Of a stretch of DNA of 64,000 bases, positions 9,287 through 17,276 are shown piece after piece; positions within the stretch are counted from its first letter, which is position 1, and every line of letters begins with the position of its first letter. A model generated the notes under the pieces. It did no database searches, had not been told where the DNA came from, and was given only the letters and a program-made list of their open reading frames with translations. Origin of the DNA: Enterococcus lacertideformus. Lineage in GTDB: Bacteria > Bacillota > Bacilli > Lactobacillales > Enterococcaceae. The stretch covers positions 1-64,000 of the forward strand of contig JADAKE010000013.1 of the NCBI GenBank assembly GCA_015680865.1. The letters are read 5' to 3'. The position numbers were made by a program, and so were the translations under genes.

Positions 9287-10383
9287 TTATTTTTTGTCTG
9301 ATTTGATATTACTTTCCATTACGACAGCATCGTTTAAATCTATTTTGAAGGCAGCAGCAGCATGGAAGCGATTGATATTTCCTTGAGCTAAAATATAGTT
9401 ATTACCACAATAAACGCCACCACGATAAGGATGAGCTTGGGTGCTTTCTTTCCATAATGAAAAGAGCAAGGATGTAGGTAGCAGTTTGCCAGATAATACT
9501 TTTGTAAAGAATTCATTTAAATCATAGACAGACATACTAATGTTGCCAGTTCCTAACTCATTTCGGACTGCTGTTTGTGTTTCAGTTAGTGGTTTCCAAT
9601 AATTATTACTAGCAGACATTTGATAAGAATGTGCTTGTTGAGAGGTATTTTCAATTTGTTCATAAAAAGCAGTCTGTTTTAAATCAAGCGGTTTGATTAT
9701 CTCATTTTTTAATAAGTGTTCATAGGACTGATGTGTTAATTGAGTCAAAATCCCAGCTAATAAGGTGAAGTTTAACGGCTCATAACGATACGTATGATAA
9801 TCAATCCATTTTAGATGATTAATTGCAAATTGAATGATTTTTTCGTCTGATAAGGGCACGGTCGGTGAAGCAATCCGTTTTAATCCAGATTTCATATAGA
9901 GTAAATCTTCAATCGAAATCATTTGACTACCAGGAATCTGAGGATAAAACGTTGCTAGTTTAGTTTTCAAAGAAAGATGTTCAAGTTCTACTTGTTTTAG
10001 GATCAAAAGTGCAGTCATCGCTTTTTGAATCGAACCAATTTGATAATAGAGAGAAGGATCATTTAGCTGATGTGTTTTTTTATTAGCATAGCCATAACCT
10101 CGTTCAAAAATGACATGATTATTTTTTTTTACATAAATTGAGCCGATATAATCATTTTTTTTAAGAGTTGATCAATGTTTTCTGTTAATTTCTTTTCATT
10201 GGCTGTAAGGTTCAAATTATTTTTGTGGGTAACTAAATGAGCAATAGTTTCTTGTTCTTTTTGATAATATTGACAACCTATAATAATACCTGTTGAAAAT
10301 ACACTGATGCTGATAAGTAAGACAGTCATAGTAAAAAACGGGATTGAACTTTTTTTCGCATGTTTGCCTTTTTTCATAATCAT
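9287..10383 (-). pseudogene. Serine hydrolase, beta-lactamase/penicillin-binding family, frameshifted
   Basis: This is a membrane-anchored class-C-beta-lactamase-like hydrolase. From the N-terminus it has a basic start, a membrane segment near residues 17-40, a linker, and then the catalytic S-I-Q-K (SxxK) in QIGSIQKAMTALL near 10025. The frame breaks at about 10157 in a run of eight A bases; one extra A restores KNDYIGSIYV and joins both parts. The usual Tyr-x-Asn motif reads Y-E-P-L-N. Native length is about 365 residues. Family members act on peptidoglycan stem peptides or D-amino-acid esters; the substrate is unknown. The start may be the ATG at 10383 or at 10377. Confidence 0.8.
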
Positions 10384-10512
10384 TTCATAAATTCCTTTCA
10401 ATTTAATAACACTTATATCAAGAAAAATGTTCTTTTTTTACTAATATTTATTTTAATCTGTTGATATAGGGATTGCTACTTACAATTTTGATAGAATATT
10501 TCAATAAATTAA

Positions 10513-10541
10513 TTCACGTTACTTAAAATATCATGTATAAT
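10513..10541 (+). promoter_or_regulatory. Probable sigma-A promoter of mltG
   Basis: TTCACG (10513-10518), a 17-base spacer ending in an extended TG, and TATAAT (10536-10541), 39 bases upstream of the mltG start. Confidence 0.6.
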
Positions 10542-10579
10542 AAACAGAGTTACGAAGTTGATAGTAAGGAGGAGTTGTT

Positions 10580-11758
10580 TTGTCAGAAAACAAACAACGT
10601 CCAGAAGAGAAAACAAACAAACAAAATCATTCTTCTGAAAAGAAAGAAGTGATCAGTCAGAGGAAAAATTTACGTAAAAAAGAAGAAAAAATCGTTGGGA
10701 AGATCATATTAGTGATTGCCCTTACTTTGTTGATTGTAGGAGGAATTCTTGGGTTTACAGTTTATCGATATGTAGATAATGGATTGAAGCCACTTGATCC
10801 AAAAGATGATCAACTTGTACAAATCGAAATACCCAGTGGTTCATCAAATAAACAAATTGGTGAAATACTAGAAAACAATAAAGTGATTAAAAGTGGGATT
10901 GTGTTTAATTACTATACTAAATTTAAAAATATGACTGGTTTTCAAGCAGGTTATTATCAGATGGCACCGAATATGACATTGGATGAAATTGGTAAGCAAC
11001 TTCAAGAAGGTGGTACTTCTGAACCAATGAAAGTTGCGGATGGCAAAATTGTTGTTCCCGAAGGCTATAATATTGATCAAATTGCTGCAAGAGTAGCTAA
11101 GGTCACAGGTAAAGAGAAACAGGCGTTTTTGGATCTGATGAAAGATGAATTATTTTTCAAAGAACTTCAGAAAAAATTTCCTGAGTTGTTAGAAAGTGCT
11201 AGTCAAGCAGAAAATGTAAAATATCGATTAGAAGGTTATTTGTTCCCAGCAACCTATGATTACTACAAACAAATGTCCCTAAAAGACATAGTGATCCAAA
11301 TGGTGAATAAGACAAATATTGTACTACAACCTTACTTTACCACAATCAAGCAAAAGAGCCTCACGATCCAAGAAGTATTGACGCTAGCTTCTTTAGTTGA
11401 AAAAGAAGGAGGAAAAGAAAACGATCGTAAAAATATTGCGCAAGTATTTTTCAATCGTATCAAAGCGAATATGCCCTTGCAGTCAGATATTTCTATCTTG
11501 TATGCGCTAGGAGAGCACAAAGAACTTGTAACGTATCAAGATACAGCGGTGGACTCTCCTTATAACTTGTATACAAATACAGGTTATGGACCGGGACCGT
11601 TTGATAACCCAAGTGAATCTTCGATTCAAGCAGTGTTGGAACCCATACAAAATGATTACTACTATTTTGTAGCGGATATTAAACATGGAGATGTTTATTT
11701 TGCAAAAACCTACGAAGAACATTTAGAATTAGTTGATAAATATGTCAATAATTCGTAG
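10580..11758 (+). CDS. mltG: Endolytic murein transglycosylase MltG
   Basis: 392 residues: a charged cytoplasmic N-terminus of about 45 residues, one membrane segment near 46-68, a LysM-like region starting near VQIEIPSGSSNKQIGEIL, then the YceG catalytic domain with TLASLVEKEGGKENDR holding the catalytic Glu, and SDISILYALG and PYNLYTNTGYGPGP further on. MltG cuts nascent glycan strands and is thought to set their length. The TTG start at 10580 is supported by AAGGAGG just upstream. It directly precedes greA, a common order in Lactobacillales. Confidence 0.95.
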   Translation: MSENKQRPEEKTNKQNHSSEKKEVISQRKNLRKKEEKIVGKIILVIALTLLIVGGILGFTVYRYVDNGLKPLDPKDDQLVQIEIPSGSSNKQIGEILENNKVIKSGIVFNYYTKFKNMTGFQAGYYQMAPNMTLDEIGKQLQEGGTSEPMKVADGKIVVPEGYNIDQIAARVAKVTGKEKQAFLDLMKDELFFKELQKKFPELLESASQAENVKYRLEGYLFPATYDYYKQMSLKDIVIQMVNKTNIVLQPYFTTIKQKSLTIQEVLTLASLVEKEGGKENDRKNIAQVFFNRIKANMPLQSDISILYALGEHKELVTYQDTAVDSPYNLYTNTGYGPGPFDNPSESSIQAVLEPIQNDYYYFVADIKHGDVYFAKTYEEHLELVDKYVNNS

Positions 11759-11823
11759 AATAATATTTGTATCATTGACTATTTATTTTAATAGAAAAAC
11801 ATTTACAATTTAGGAAAAGCGTG

Positions 11824-11862
11824 GTAATCTTTTTTGGACTATATTCCGCAAAAGATTACCTT
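11824..11862 (+). promoter_or_regulatory. Hairpin between mltG and greA
   Basis: GGTAATCTTTT (near 11823-11834) and AAAAGATTACC (near 11850-11861) form an inverted repeat, followed by a short T run. It could attenuate read-through from mltG into greA. The role is not proven. Confidence 0.45.
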
Positions 11863-11898
11863 TTGCAGTATTCCATAGATAAGAAGGAGACGTTATAC

Positions 11899-12378
11899 AT
11901 GGTTGAGAAAGTTTACCCTATGACTCTAGAAGGTAAGGCAAAATTAGAAGAAGAATTAGAACAATTAAAAACGGTGAAACGTGGAGAAATAATTGAACGT
12001 ATTAAAATTGCTCGGGGGTTTGGTGATCTATCTGAAAATTCAGAATATGAATCTGCCAAAGATGAACAAGCGTTTGTTGAAGGGCGTATCACGACTATCG
12101 AAAATATGATTCGTTTTGCACAAATCATCGACAATGACGATGTAGATGCCGATGAAGTATCTCTTGGCAAAACAGTTACTTTCGTTGAATTACCAGATGG
12201 TGAAGAAGAAGAATATACGATCGTAGGGAGTGCAGAAGCAGACCCATTTTCTGGCAAAATTTCAAATGATTCACCAATTGCACAAGCTTTGATTGGAAAG
12301 TTAGTCAATGATGAAGTAACAATAGCTACTCCTGGCGGGGATATGTTAGTTAAAATTGTCAAAGTAGAACAAGCATAA
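11899..12378 (+). CDS. greA: Transcription elongation factor GreA
   Basis: 159 residues with the GreA coiled-coil N-terminus ([20 protein letters not shown] region, then [20 protein letters not shown] with the acidic tip) and a C-terminal FKBP-like domain ending near [16 protein letters not shown]. GreA rescues backtracked RNA polymerase by stimulating transcript cleavage. The ATG at 11899 is chosen because AGAAGGAG lies 8-12 bases before it; longer in-frame upstream starts lack a ribosome binding site. The gene's terminator is interrupted by an insertion element. Confidence 0.95.
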   Translation: MVEKVYPMTLEGKAKLEEELEQLKTVKRGEIIERIKIARGFGDLSENSEYESAKDEQAFVEGRITTIENMIRFAQIIDNDDVDADEVSLGKTVTFVELPDGEEEEYTIVGSAEADPFSGKISNDSPIAQALIGKLVNDEVTIATPGGDMLVKIVKVEQA

Positions 12379-12423
12379 ACACAATAAATATTTGTTACAA
12401 AAATGGGCTGTGACATCTATGTA

Positions 12424-12469
12424 CCGACCCCCAAAAGTTAGACTAAAAAATCTAACTTTTGGGGGTCGG
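12424..12469. repeat. Perfect 19-bp palindrome at the left end of the IS
   Basis: The left terminal sequence (12424-12442) is followed after eight bases by its exact reverse complement (12451-12469) and then TATTTTTATG, which contains the transposase start codon. Read-through transcripts would fold this into a terminator-like hairpin that buries the ribosome binding region. Confidence 0.85.
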
Positions 12470-12476
12470 TATTTTT

Positions 12477-13068
12477 ATGGTTAAATATACTTTTGAAATT
12501 AAATTAAAGATCGTTCATGATTATTTGGATGGCAAAGGCGTAAGCGATTATATGGCAAAGAAGTATTCCATTAAGGCTCCGTCACAAGTGAAGCGCTGGA
12601 TCAATGTCTATCAAGAGTTTGGCGAAGAGGGCCTAGTAAGAAAGCGTCAAAATCAAAAATATTCTGTTCAATTTAAGCTGGATGCGATAGAGTTATATCA
12701 AACAAGTGAGCTGTCCTATCGTGAAGTTTCGTGAAGTTGCCAACACACTTAACATGAACAATCCTAATTTGATAGCTAGTTGGATGCGTCAATTCCGTGA
12801 AGGTGGGATCGATGGACTCTCAAAAACGAAAGGATGTCCACCTATCTTGTCTAAGAAAAATGAACCCAAAAATAAGAAAAAATCTACAACTAAAGCAACG
12901 TCTGACGAACGTGAACGCATCGAGGAGTTGGAAAAACGAGTCCGTTCTCTTCAAATTGAAAATGCCTTTTTAAAAGAATTGAGGAAGCTGCGAAAACAGG
13001 AAGCCCAACAAAGACGAATGAAGCCATCGCACGAATCATCGCAAGCCTCCGAGGACCGTTTAAATTAG
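12477..13068 (+). pseudogene. IS3-family transposase OrfA, disrupted by a 10-bp duplication
   Basis: The N-terminal helix-turn-helix region (TFEIKLKIVHDYLDG, QVKRWINVYQEFGEEGL) and a second HTH (YSVQFKLDAIELY) are followed by a break. CGTGAAGTTT at 12720-12729 is repeated at 12730-12739, shifting the frame to an early stop. Removing one copy restores SYREVANTLNM and the rest, ending in a leucine-zipper-like coiled coil (IEELEKRVRSLQIENAFLKEL). OrfA normally binds the inverted repeats and fuses to OrfB by frameshifting. Confidence 0.85.
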
Positions 13069-13150
13069 TTGAGCTAAGTTCCCTAGGTCGACCTTTATGT
13101 ACTGGCAAAGTCCTGTCCAATTTCGTAAAACAGCCGTAACGGTTGCGTAA
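13069..13150 (+). pseudogene. Remnant of IS3-family transposase OrfB
   Basis: One frame reads FPRSTFMYWQ and continues directly as SPVQFRKTAVTVA to a TAA. The first piece matches the start of OrfB and the second its end, so the DDE catalytic domain between them has been lost. Confidence 0.75.
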
Positions 13151-13335
13151 AATATCATTTTAGAGCATGAAAAAAGGAGTGGATTTCTCCACTCTAAAAA
13201 AGTCTGACTTTTGGGGGTCACTACACTGTCATGGTCTATTTTTCTTATAGGCAACTTTTACATCTCAAGTCCTATGGTATATTCTTGAAAAAACAGGTAT
13301 GATGAAATGAGAATGTCTACGAAAGGAGAAAAAGA

Positions 13336-14067
13336 ATGAATAGTTCTTGGCGTTTTTTTATCGTTTTCGAGGCTTTACTGTTATTATTTGCAGTTTGGCA
13401 AATTGTGAACAACGTAGAATTACTTCTTTTAGTACTGTTTGGAATTTTTAATATATTCTTAGCTTTAAGAAAATCCCCTCGGTCAGGTTTTAGAAATTTT
13501 CAATTGATCATTGGAAGTTTAATTGTTTTCTTTAGTTTAGTTAATAGTCCTGCTTTATGGTTAATGGCAGTTTTCGCTATTTTATTCATCGGTCTTAAAG
13601 GCGTTGAGATTTCTGGTATTGATTTAACGAAAAATGCATTTTGGCGAAAAAAACAAATGATCATAGTCAAAACAGATCAATTAAAGATGCATAACAATGA
13701 ACGGACAAAACAGCAATTATTTGGAAATCAGCGTATTGGGAACGATATTTATGAATGGGATGACATCAATATTGCTCTTATCTCAGGAGATACGATTATT
13801 GACCTTGGCAATACGCTTTTGCCTAAAGATGACAATATCGTGATTGTACGTAAAGGGATCGGAAGAACGAGGATATTAGTCCCTTTAGGTATTGCGATAA
13901 GTTTAGAACACGCCACGTTAGTTGGGAATGTTTTATTTGAAGAAGAACACTTTTCTTTAAAAAATGAATCGGTCAAGATTTATAGTAACGATTACGATGA
14001 AAATCCAAGACGTTTAAAAATCATCACTAATACCTTACTTGGAGATGTCGAGGTGATTCGTGTATGA
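13336..14067 (+). CDS. liaF: LiaF, cell-envelope stress regulator (VraT/YvqF family)
   Basis: 243 residues: three or four N-terminal membrane segments (about residues 7-90), then a soluble C-terminal beta-rich domain (DUF2154-like) with GNDIYEWDDINIALISGDT and KIITNTLLGDVEVIRV. LiaF holds the LiaS kinase inactive until the envelope is stressed. It starts with ATG 13336 after GAAAGGAG and overlaps liaS by four bases. It lies just downstream of the IS remnant, so read-through from greA may reach it. Confidence 0.9.
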   Translation: MNSSWRFFIVFEALLLLFAVWQIVNNVELLLLVLFGIFNIFLALRKSPRSGFRNFQLIIGSLIVFFSLVNSPALWLMAVFAILFIGLKGVEISGIDLTKNAFWRKKQMIIVKTDQLKMHNNERTKQQLFGNQRIGNDIYEWDDINIALISGDTIIDLGNTLLPKDDNIVIVRKGIGRTRILVPLGIAISLEHATLVGNVLFEEEHFSLKNESVKIYSNDYDENPRRLKIITNTLLGDVEVIRV

Positions 14068-15131
14068 TTAGCAAACTATCAAAAAAAATGATGGCTGTCT
14101 ATGCAGCAGTGGCAGCTTTTTTGATTATCCTATTTTCACTGTTTACTTATTTTTATGCGAGTAATCAAACAAACTGGTGGCGAGCGCTTTTAAGTGCTCG
14201 ACTCTGGTATGTTCCTCTTATTTTTCATTTGTTTGCCATTGCACTTGCTGTAGGTCTGATGGTATTTTTAATTATGTCGATTGTTCAAAAAGCAAAATAT
14301 GGAAAAATCGAAGAAAAATTAAGAACTCTATCGGCAGGAAATTACGAATCTAATCGTCTAAATGAGCCTATTCCTGGCGCTATGGATGATATTTATATTC
14401 AAGATATTGATAAAGAAATTACCAAGATTCAAGAAAAAATGATCGAGGTTTCTAGTGAGCTCCAAATAGTTACTAGCAGGCCACAGTATGTAGATGGACA
14501 AACTAGAGAAGAAATTTTAGAGCTAGAAAGACATCGCTTAGCGCGCGAACTTCATGATTCTGTTTCTCAACAATTATTTGCAGCGATGATGATGATGTCT
14601 GCATTAACAGAACAAGCAGAAAAAACAAACAGTTCAGAAATGTTCCGAAAACAATTACGTATGGTTGCGGATATCATCAATGCTTCTCAATCAGAGATGC
14701 GTGCGCTTTTGTTGCATCTACGCCCTGTCAATTTAGAAGAGAAAAGTCTAAAACAAGGAATTGAGCAATTGTTGAAAGAGTTGCAAAATAAAATCCAAAT
14801 TTCTTTGAAATGGGAGATTGAGGATGTAAAGCTATCTAATTCGATTGAAGATCATCTCTTTCGTATCGTACAAGAGCTGTTATCGAATACATTACGGCAT
14901 GCAAAAGCAGATGAATTGGAAGTTTACTTACACAGAATAAACAATAATTTATTATTACGAGTTATTGATGATGGAACGGGATTCAATATGAACGAAAATA
15001 AAACAGGTAGTTATGGATTGAATAACATCAAGGAACGTGTGGCAGGAATTGGTGGTACGGTTAAGATTATTAGTTTTAAAGGACAAGGTACAAGTATTGA
15101 AATCAAAGTTCCTTTAATCAAGGAGGTATAA
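14064..15131 (+). CDS. liaS: LiaS, sensor histidine kinase
   Basis: 355 residues: membrane segments near 10-31 and 49-74 enclosing a very short outside loop, a HAMP-like linker, a HisKA_3 box RLARELHDSVSQQLF with His164 as the phospho-acceptor, and an ATPase domain with ELLSNTLRHAKA (N box) and IDDGTGF (G1). The minimal outside loop marks an intramembrane-sensing kinase. Thr120, changed to Ala in some daptomycin-resistant E. faecium, is Thr here. It overlaps liaF and is followed by liaR after six bases. Confidence 0.95.
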   Translation: MISKLSKKMMAVYAAVAAFLIILFSLFTYFYASNQTNWWRALLSARLWYVPLIFHLFAIALAVGLMVFLIMSIVQKAKYGKIEEKLRTLSAGNYESNRLNEPIPGAMDDIYIQDIDKEITKIQEKMIEVSSELQIVTSRPQYVDGQTREEILELERHRLARELHDSVSQQLFAAMMMMSALTEQAEKTNSSEMFRKQLRMVADIINASQSEMRALLLHLRPVNLEEKSLKQGIEQLLKELQNKIQISLKWEIEDVKLSNSIEDHLFRIVQELLSNTLRHAKADELEVYLHRINNNLLLRVIDDGTGFNMNENKTGSYGLNNIKERVAGIGGTVKIISFKGQGTSIEIKVPLIKEV

Positions 15132-15137
15132 TATAAG

Positions 15138-15770
15138 ATGATAAAGGTTTTACTCGTAGATGATCATGAGATGGTTCGATTAGGCGTTTCTTCTTACTTG
15201 TCAATCCAAGAAGATATTGAAGTAATCGGAGAAGCAGAAAATGGACGAGAAGGCTATGCAAAAGCAATGGAATTACGTCCAGATGTTATTTTGATGGATC
15301 TTGTCATGGAAGAAATGGATGGCATTGAATCAACTAAGTCGATTTTAAAAGATTGGCCACAAGCCAAAATCATTATTGTGACAAGTTTTATTGATGATGA
15401 AAAAGTCTACCCGGCGATTGAAGCTGGTGCTGCCGGATATTTATTAAAAACCTCTACAGCGCATGAGATTGCAGATGCAATCAGAGCCACTCAAAGAGGG
15501 GAACGTGTTTTAGAACCAGAAGTAACAACAAAAATGATGGAAAAAATGAGTAAACGTAATGAACCGATCCTTCACGAAGAATTAACGAAGCGTGAAAATG
15601 AGATTCTGATGTTGATATCTGAAGGTAAAAGTAATCAAGAAATTGCGGATGAGCTATTTATTACATTGAAAACAGTTAAAACGCATGTATCGAACATATT
15701 AGCAAAATTAGAAGTAGAGGATCGCACACAAGCAGCAATCTATGCGTTTAAACATGGATTGGTAAAATAG
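15138..15770 (+). CDS. liaR: LiaR, response regulator (NarL/LuxR type)
   Basis: 210 residues: a receiver domain with Asp8/Asp9, the phosphorylation site Asp54 in [12 protein letters not shown], Thr/Ser near 82 and Lys near 104, then a LuxR-type HTH ([35 protein letters not shown]). It activates envelope-stress genes, in enterococci also those affecting daptomycin and antimicrobial-peptide resistance. Trp73, mutated to Cys in some resistant E. faecium, is wild type here. AAGGAGG lies just upstream. Confidence 0.95.
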   Translation: MIKVLLVDDHEMVRLGVSSYLSIQEDIEVIGEAENGREGYAKAMELRPDVILMDLVMEEMDGIESTKSILKDWPQAKIIIVTSFIDDEKVYPAIEAGAAGYLLKTSTAHEIADAIRATQRGERVLEPEVTTKMMEKMSKRNEPILHEELTKRENEILMLISEGKSNQEIADELFITLKTVKTHVSNILAKLEVEDRTQAAIYAFKHGLVK

Positions 15771-15777
15771 ATTTTGA

Positions 15778-15857
15778 CTTATTGTCATAGAAGCAATGCT
15801 GGGAACACCGTGGATAAGAGGTTGTGAACAGCGTGGTCTAGCCCTGATGACAATAAG
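15778..15857 (+). terminator. Large stem-loop after liaR
   Basis: CTTATTGTCAT (15778-15788) pairs perfectly with ATGACAATAAG (15847-15857). Inside lies a second, GU-rich stem of the Enterococcus type (GCTGGG with CTAGC). It starts eight bases after the liaR stop. It probably terminates the operon, but the outer stem and roughly 58-base interior are larger than an ordinary terminator needs. Confidence 0.6.
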
Positions 15858-16175
15858 AAATAATTTTTGAAATAGTTTTTTATATTTTAAAAAATTTAGG
15901 CTTATGTTAAGGTGCTGATGCTTGTATATTGTTTATCTAGTTTCAAAAGGTAAGATAAAATTTTTTTACTTTTATCGCACTCTTTTTTTCATTTATTTTT
16001 GAGAAATTTTATTTATTGGAAGAAAAATTGTACTTTTTCACTTGAAACAATAGAAAGAAAGGCTTAGTCCGTGTATTTGTGGAAATCAAGCCTTATCCCT
16101 GTATAAAAGAAAGCTTACTTTCGTTTTTAGAAAGCCTTTGCTATACTTATATAAAATAGATAAAGGAGGAAGCAA
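15858..16175. other. liaR-ktrA intergenic region with leader hairpins
   Basis: There is no gene. AAGGCTT (16059-16065) pairs with AAGCCTT (16088-16094). A short GAAAG/CTTTC hairpin with a T run follows near 16109-16127. These may form a ktrA leader; I could not match them to a known riboswitch. Confidence 0.4.
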
Positions 16176-16841
16176 GTGAAACAAAATTTTGCAATTGTCG
16201 GTCTTGGTCGTTTTGGTGGCAGTATCTGTCGCACTTTAGTTGAATCTGGTCAAGAAGTTTTAGCTATCGATAGCAATGAAGATCGAGTAAATGAATATAT
16301 GAATATTGCTACTCACGCTGTGGTAGCAAATGCGCAAGATGAGATGACGTTACGTTCTTTGGGCATTAGAAACTTTGACCACGTGATTATTGCGATCGGC
16401 GAAGATATACAAGCAAGTATTTTAGTCACATTAATGGTCAAGGAAATGGGTGTACCAAATATTTTAGCGAAAGCACAAAATGAATATCATGCACGTGTAT
16501 TGGAAAAAATCGGTGCAGATCGAGTTGTTCATCCGGAAAGAGATATGGGGGTTCGAATTGCTCACAATTTAGTATCGAAAAACATCTTGGATTATTTAGA
16601 ATTATCGGACCAGTTTTCTCTTGCTGAAATTCGAGTTTCTAATCCAAAGTTTTTCAATAAAACATTAGCTGAATTGAATTTTAGACAACGATATGATTTA
16701 ACGGTAGTAGCCATTCGCCGATTTGATCGGACAGTGGTTGTGTCTCCAGCTGCCGATGAGTATGTGCGGGAAAATGATAATTTATTAGTGATTGGCGAAA
16801 CAGAAGATGTTGATATTCTAGATGATAAAATGAATCAATAA
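16176..16841 (+). CDS. ktrA: KtrA-type potassium channel regulatory subunit (RCK/TrkA family)
   Basis: 221 residues: an N-terminal RCK_N Rossmann domain (FAIVGLGRFGGSICRTL, GxGxxG; Asp at the end of strand 2 in LAIDSNE) and a C-terminal RCK_C domain (SNPKFFNKTLAELNFRQRY onward). KtrA forms an octameric ring gating the KtrB potassium channel in response to ATP/ADP, and RCK_C often binds cyclic di-AMP. The GTG start is set by AAAGGAGGAAGCAA. No channel subunit gene is adjacent. Confidence 0.85.
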   Translation: MKQNFAIVGLGRFGGSICRTLVESGQEVLAIDSNEDRVNEYMNIATHAVVANAQDEMTLRSLGIRNFDHVIIAIGEDIQASILVTLMVKEMGVPNILAKAQNEYHARVLEKIGADRVVHPERDMGVRIAHNLVSKNILDYLELSDQFSLAEIRVSNPKFFNKTLAELNFRQRYDLTVVAIRRFDRTVVVSPAADEYVRENDNLLVIGETEDVDILDDKMNQ

Positions 16842-16853
16842 GGGGATGCGAGG

Positions 16854-17147
16854 ATGGAGTTATCAGTAACAGCAAATGCACGAAAATGGTTTGCAGAAGA
16901 AGTCGTAATACCTGAGAATTATGGTATTCGTTTTTTCGGAAAAATATACGGGAAAACTGAAGTACATGAGGGATTCTCTATAGGAATGTCTGTCGAGCAG
17001 CCAGAACAGCCAATAAAAAAAGAAATAATAGATGATATGCTGTTTTTTATCGAAGAAGCGGATGAATGGTTTTTCAAAGGATATGATCTTGAGGTTGATT
17101 ACGATTCATCTTTAAATGAGCCAACCTATCATTTTAATGATCAATAA
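16854..17147 (+). CDS. HesB/YneR-like protein (iron-sulfur biosynthesis fold)
   Basis: 97 residues resembling the YneR/HesB-like family: MELSVTANARKWFAEE at the start, GIRFFGKIYG in the middle and the DLEVDYDSSLNEPTYHF end. The Cys residues that carry clusters in A-type carriers are absent, so a direct cluster-carrier role is doubtful, as in other YneR-like proteins. It lies 12 bases after ktrA with GGGGATGCGAGG as ribosome binding region and is followed by a terminator. Confidence 0.75.
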   Translation: MELSVTANARKWFAEEVVIPENYGIRFFGKIYGKTEVHEGFSIGMSVEQPEQPIKKEIIDDMLFFIEEADEWFFKGYDLEVDYDSSLNEPTYHFNDQ

Positions 17148-17150
17148 AAC

Positions 17151-17198
17151 AAAGGAGCATTTCTTCAGCTACCATTAGCTTGGAATACTCCTTTTTTA
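17151..17198 (+). terminator. Terminator after the HesB-like gene
   Basis: AAAGGAG-C-ATT (from 17151) pairs with AAT-A-CTCCTTT, followed by a T run ending at 17197. Confidence 0.75.
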
Positions 17199-17276
17199 AT
17201 TTGATTGCTATAACTAAAAATAAATCTCTAAAATAGGTGGTTTAAATGAAAAAATATAAAAAGGTGGGTATCTTAG

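Larger units (their letters stand above)
12420..13225 (+). mobile_element. IS3-family (IS150-like) element, internally deleted remnant
   Basis: Terminal inverted repeats are TGTACCGACCCCCAAAAGTT at 12420-12439 (continuing to 12444) and its near-complement at 13201-13225. Only about 806 bp remain, against the usual 1.4-1.5 kb. An orfA-like gene is present but frameshifted. Of orfB only the first residues (IIASLRGPFK; FPRSTFMYWQ) and the last residues (SPVQFRKTAVTVA) remain, joined directly, so the whole DDE integrase core is gone. The element cannot encode its own transposase. I see no clear target duplication. Confidence 0.85.
12404..13244 (+). terminator. greA terminator split by an insertion element
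   Basis: GGGCTGTGACA (near 12405-12415) and TGTCATGGTCT followed by ATTTTT (near 13228-13244) together form a GU-containing stem of the common Enterococcus type, similar to the intact one at 53274-53320. The insertion element occupies what would be the loop. Confidence 0.6.

Noticed and set aside
11913..12416. 167-codon reverse-strand frame over greA
   Set aside because: It is a shadow of greA codon bias; Ser/Ile-rich with no motif.
12477..13068. OrfA as a host transcription factor
   Set aside because: It lies between matched IS ends and has the double HTH plus leucine-zipper pattern of IS3-family OrfA, with OrfB residues downstream.
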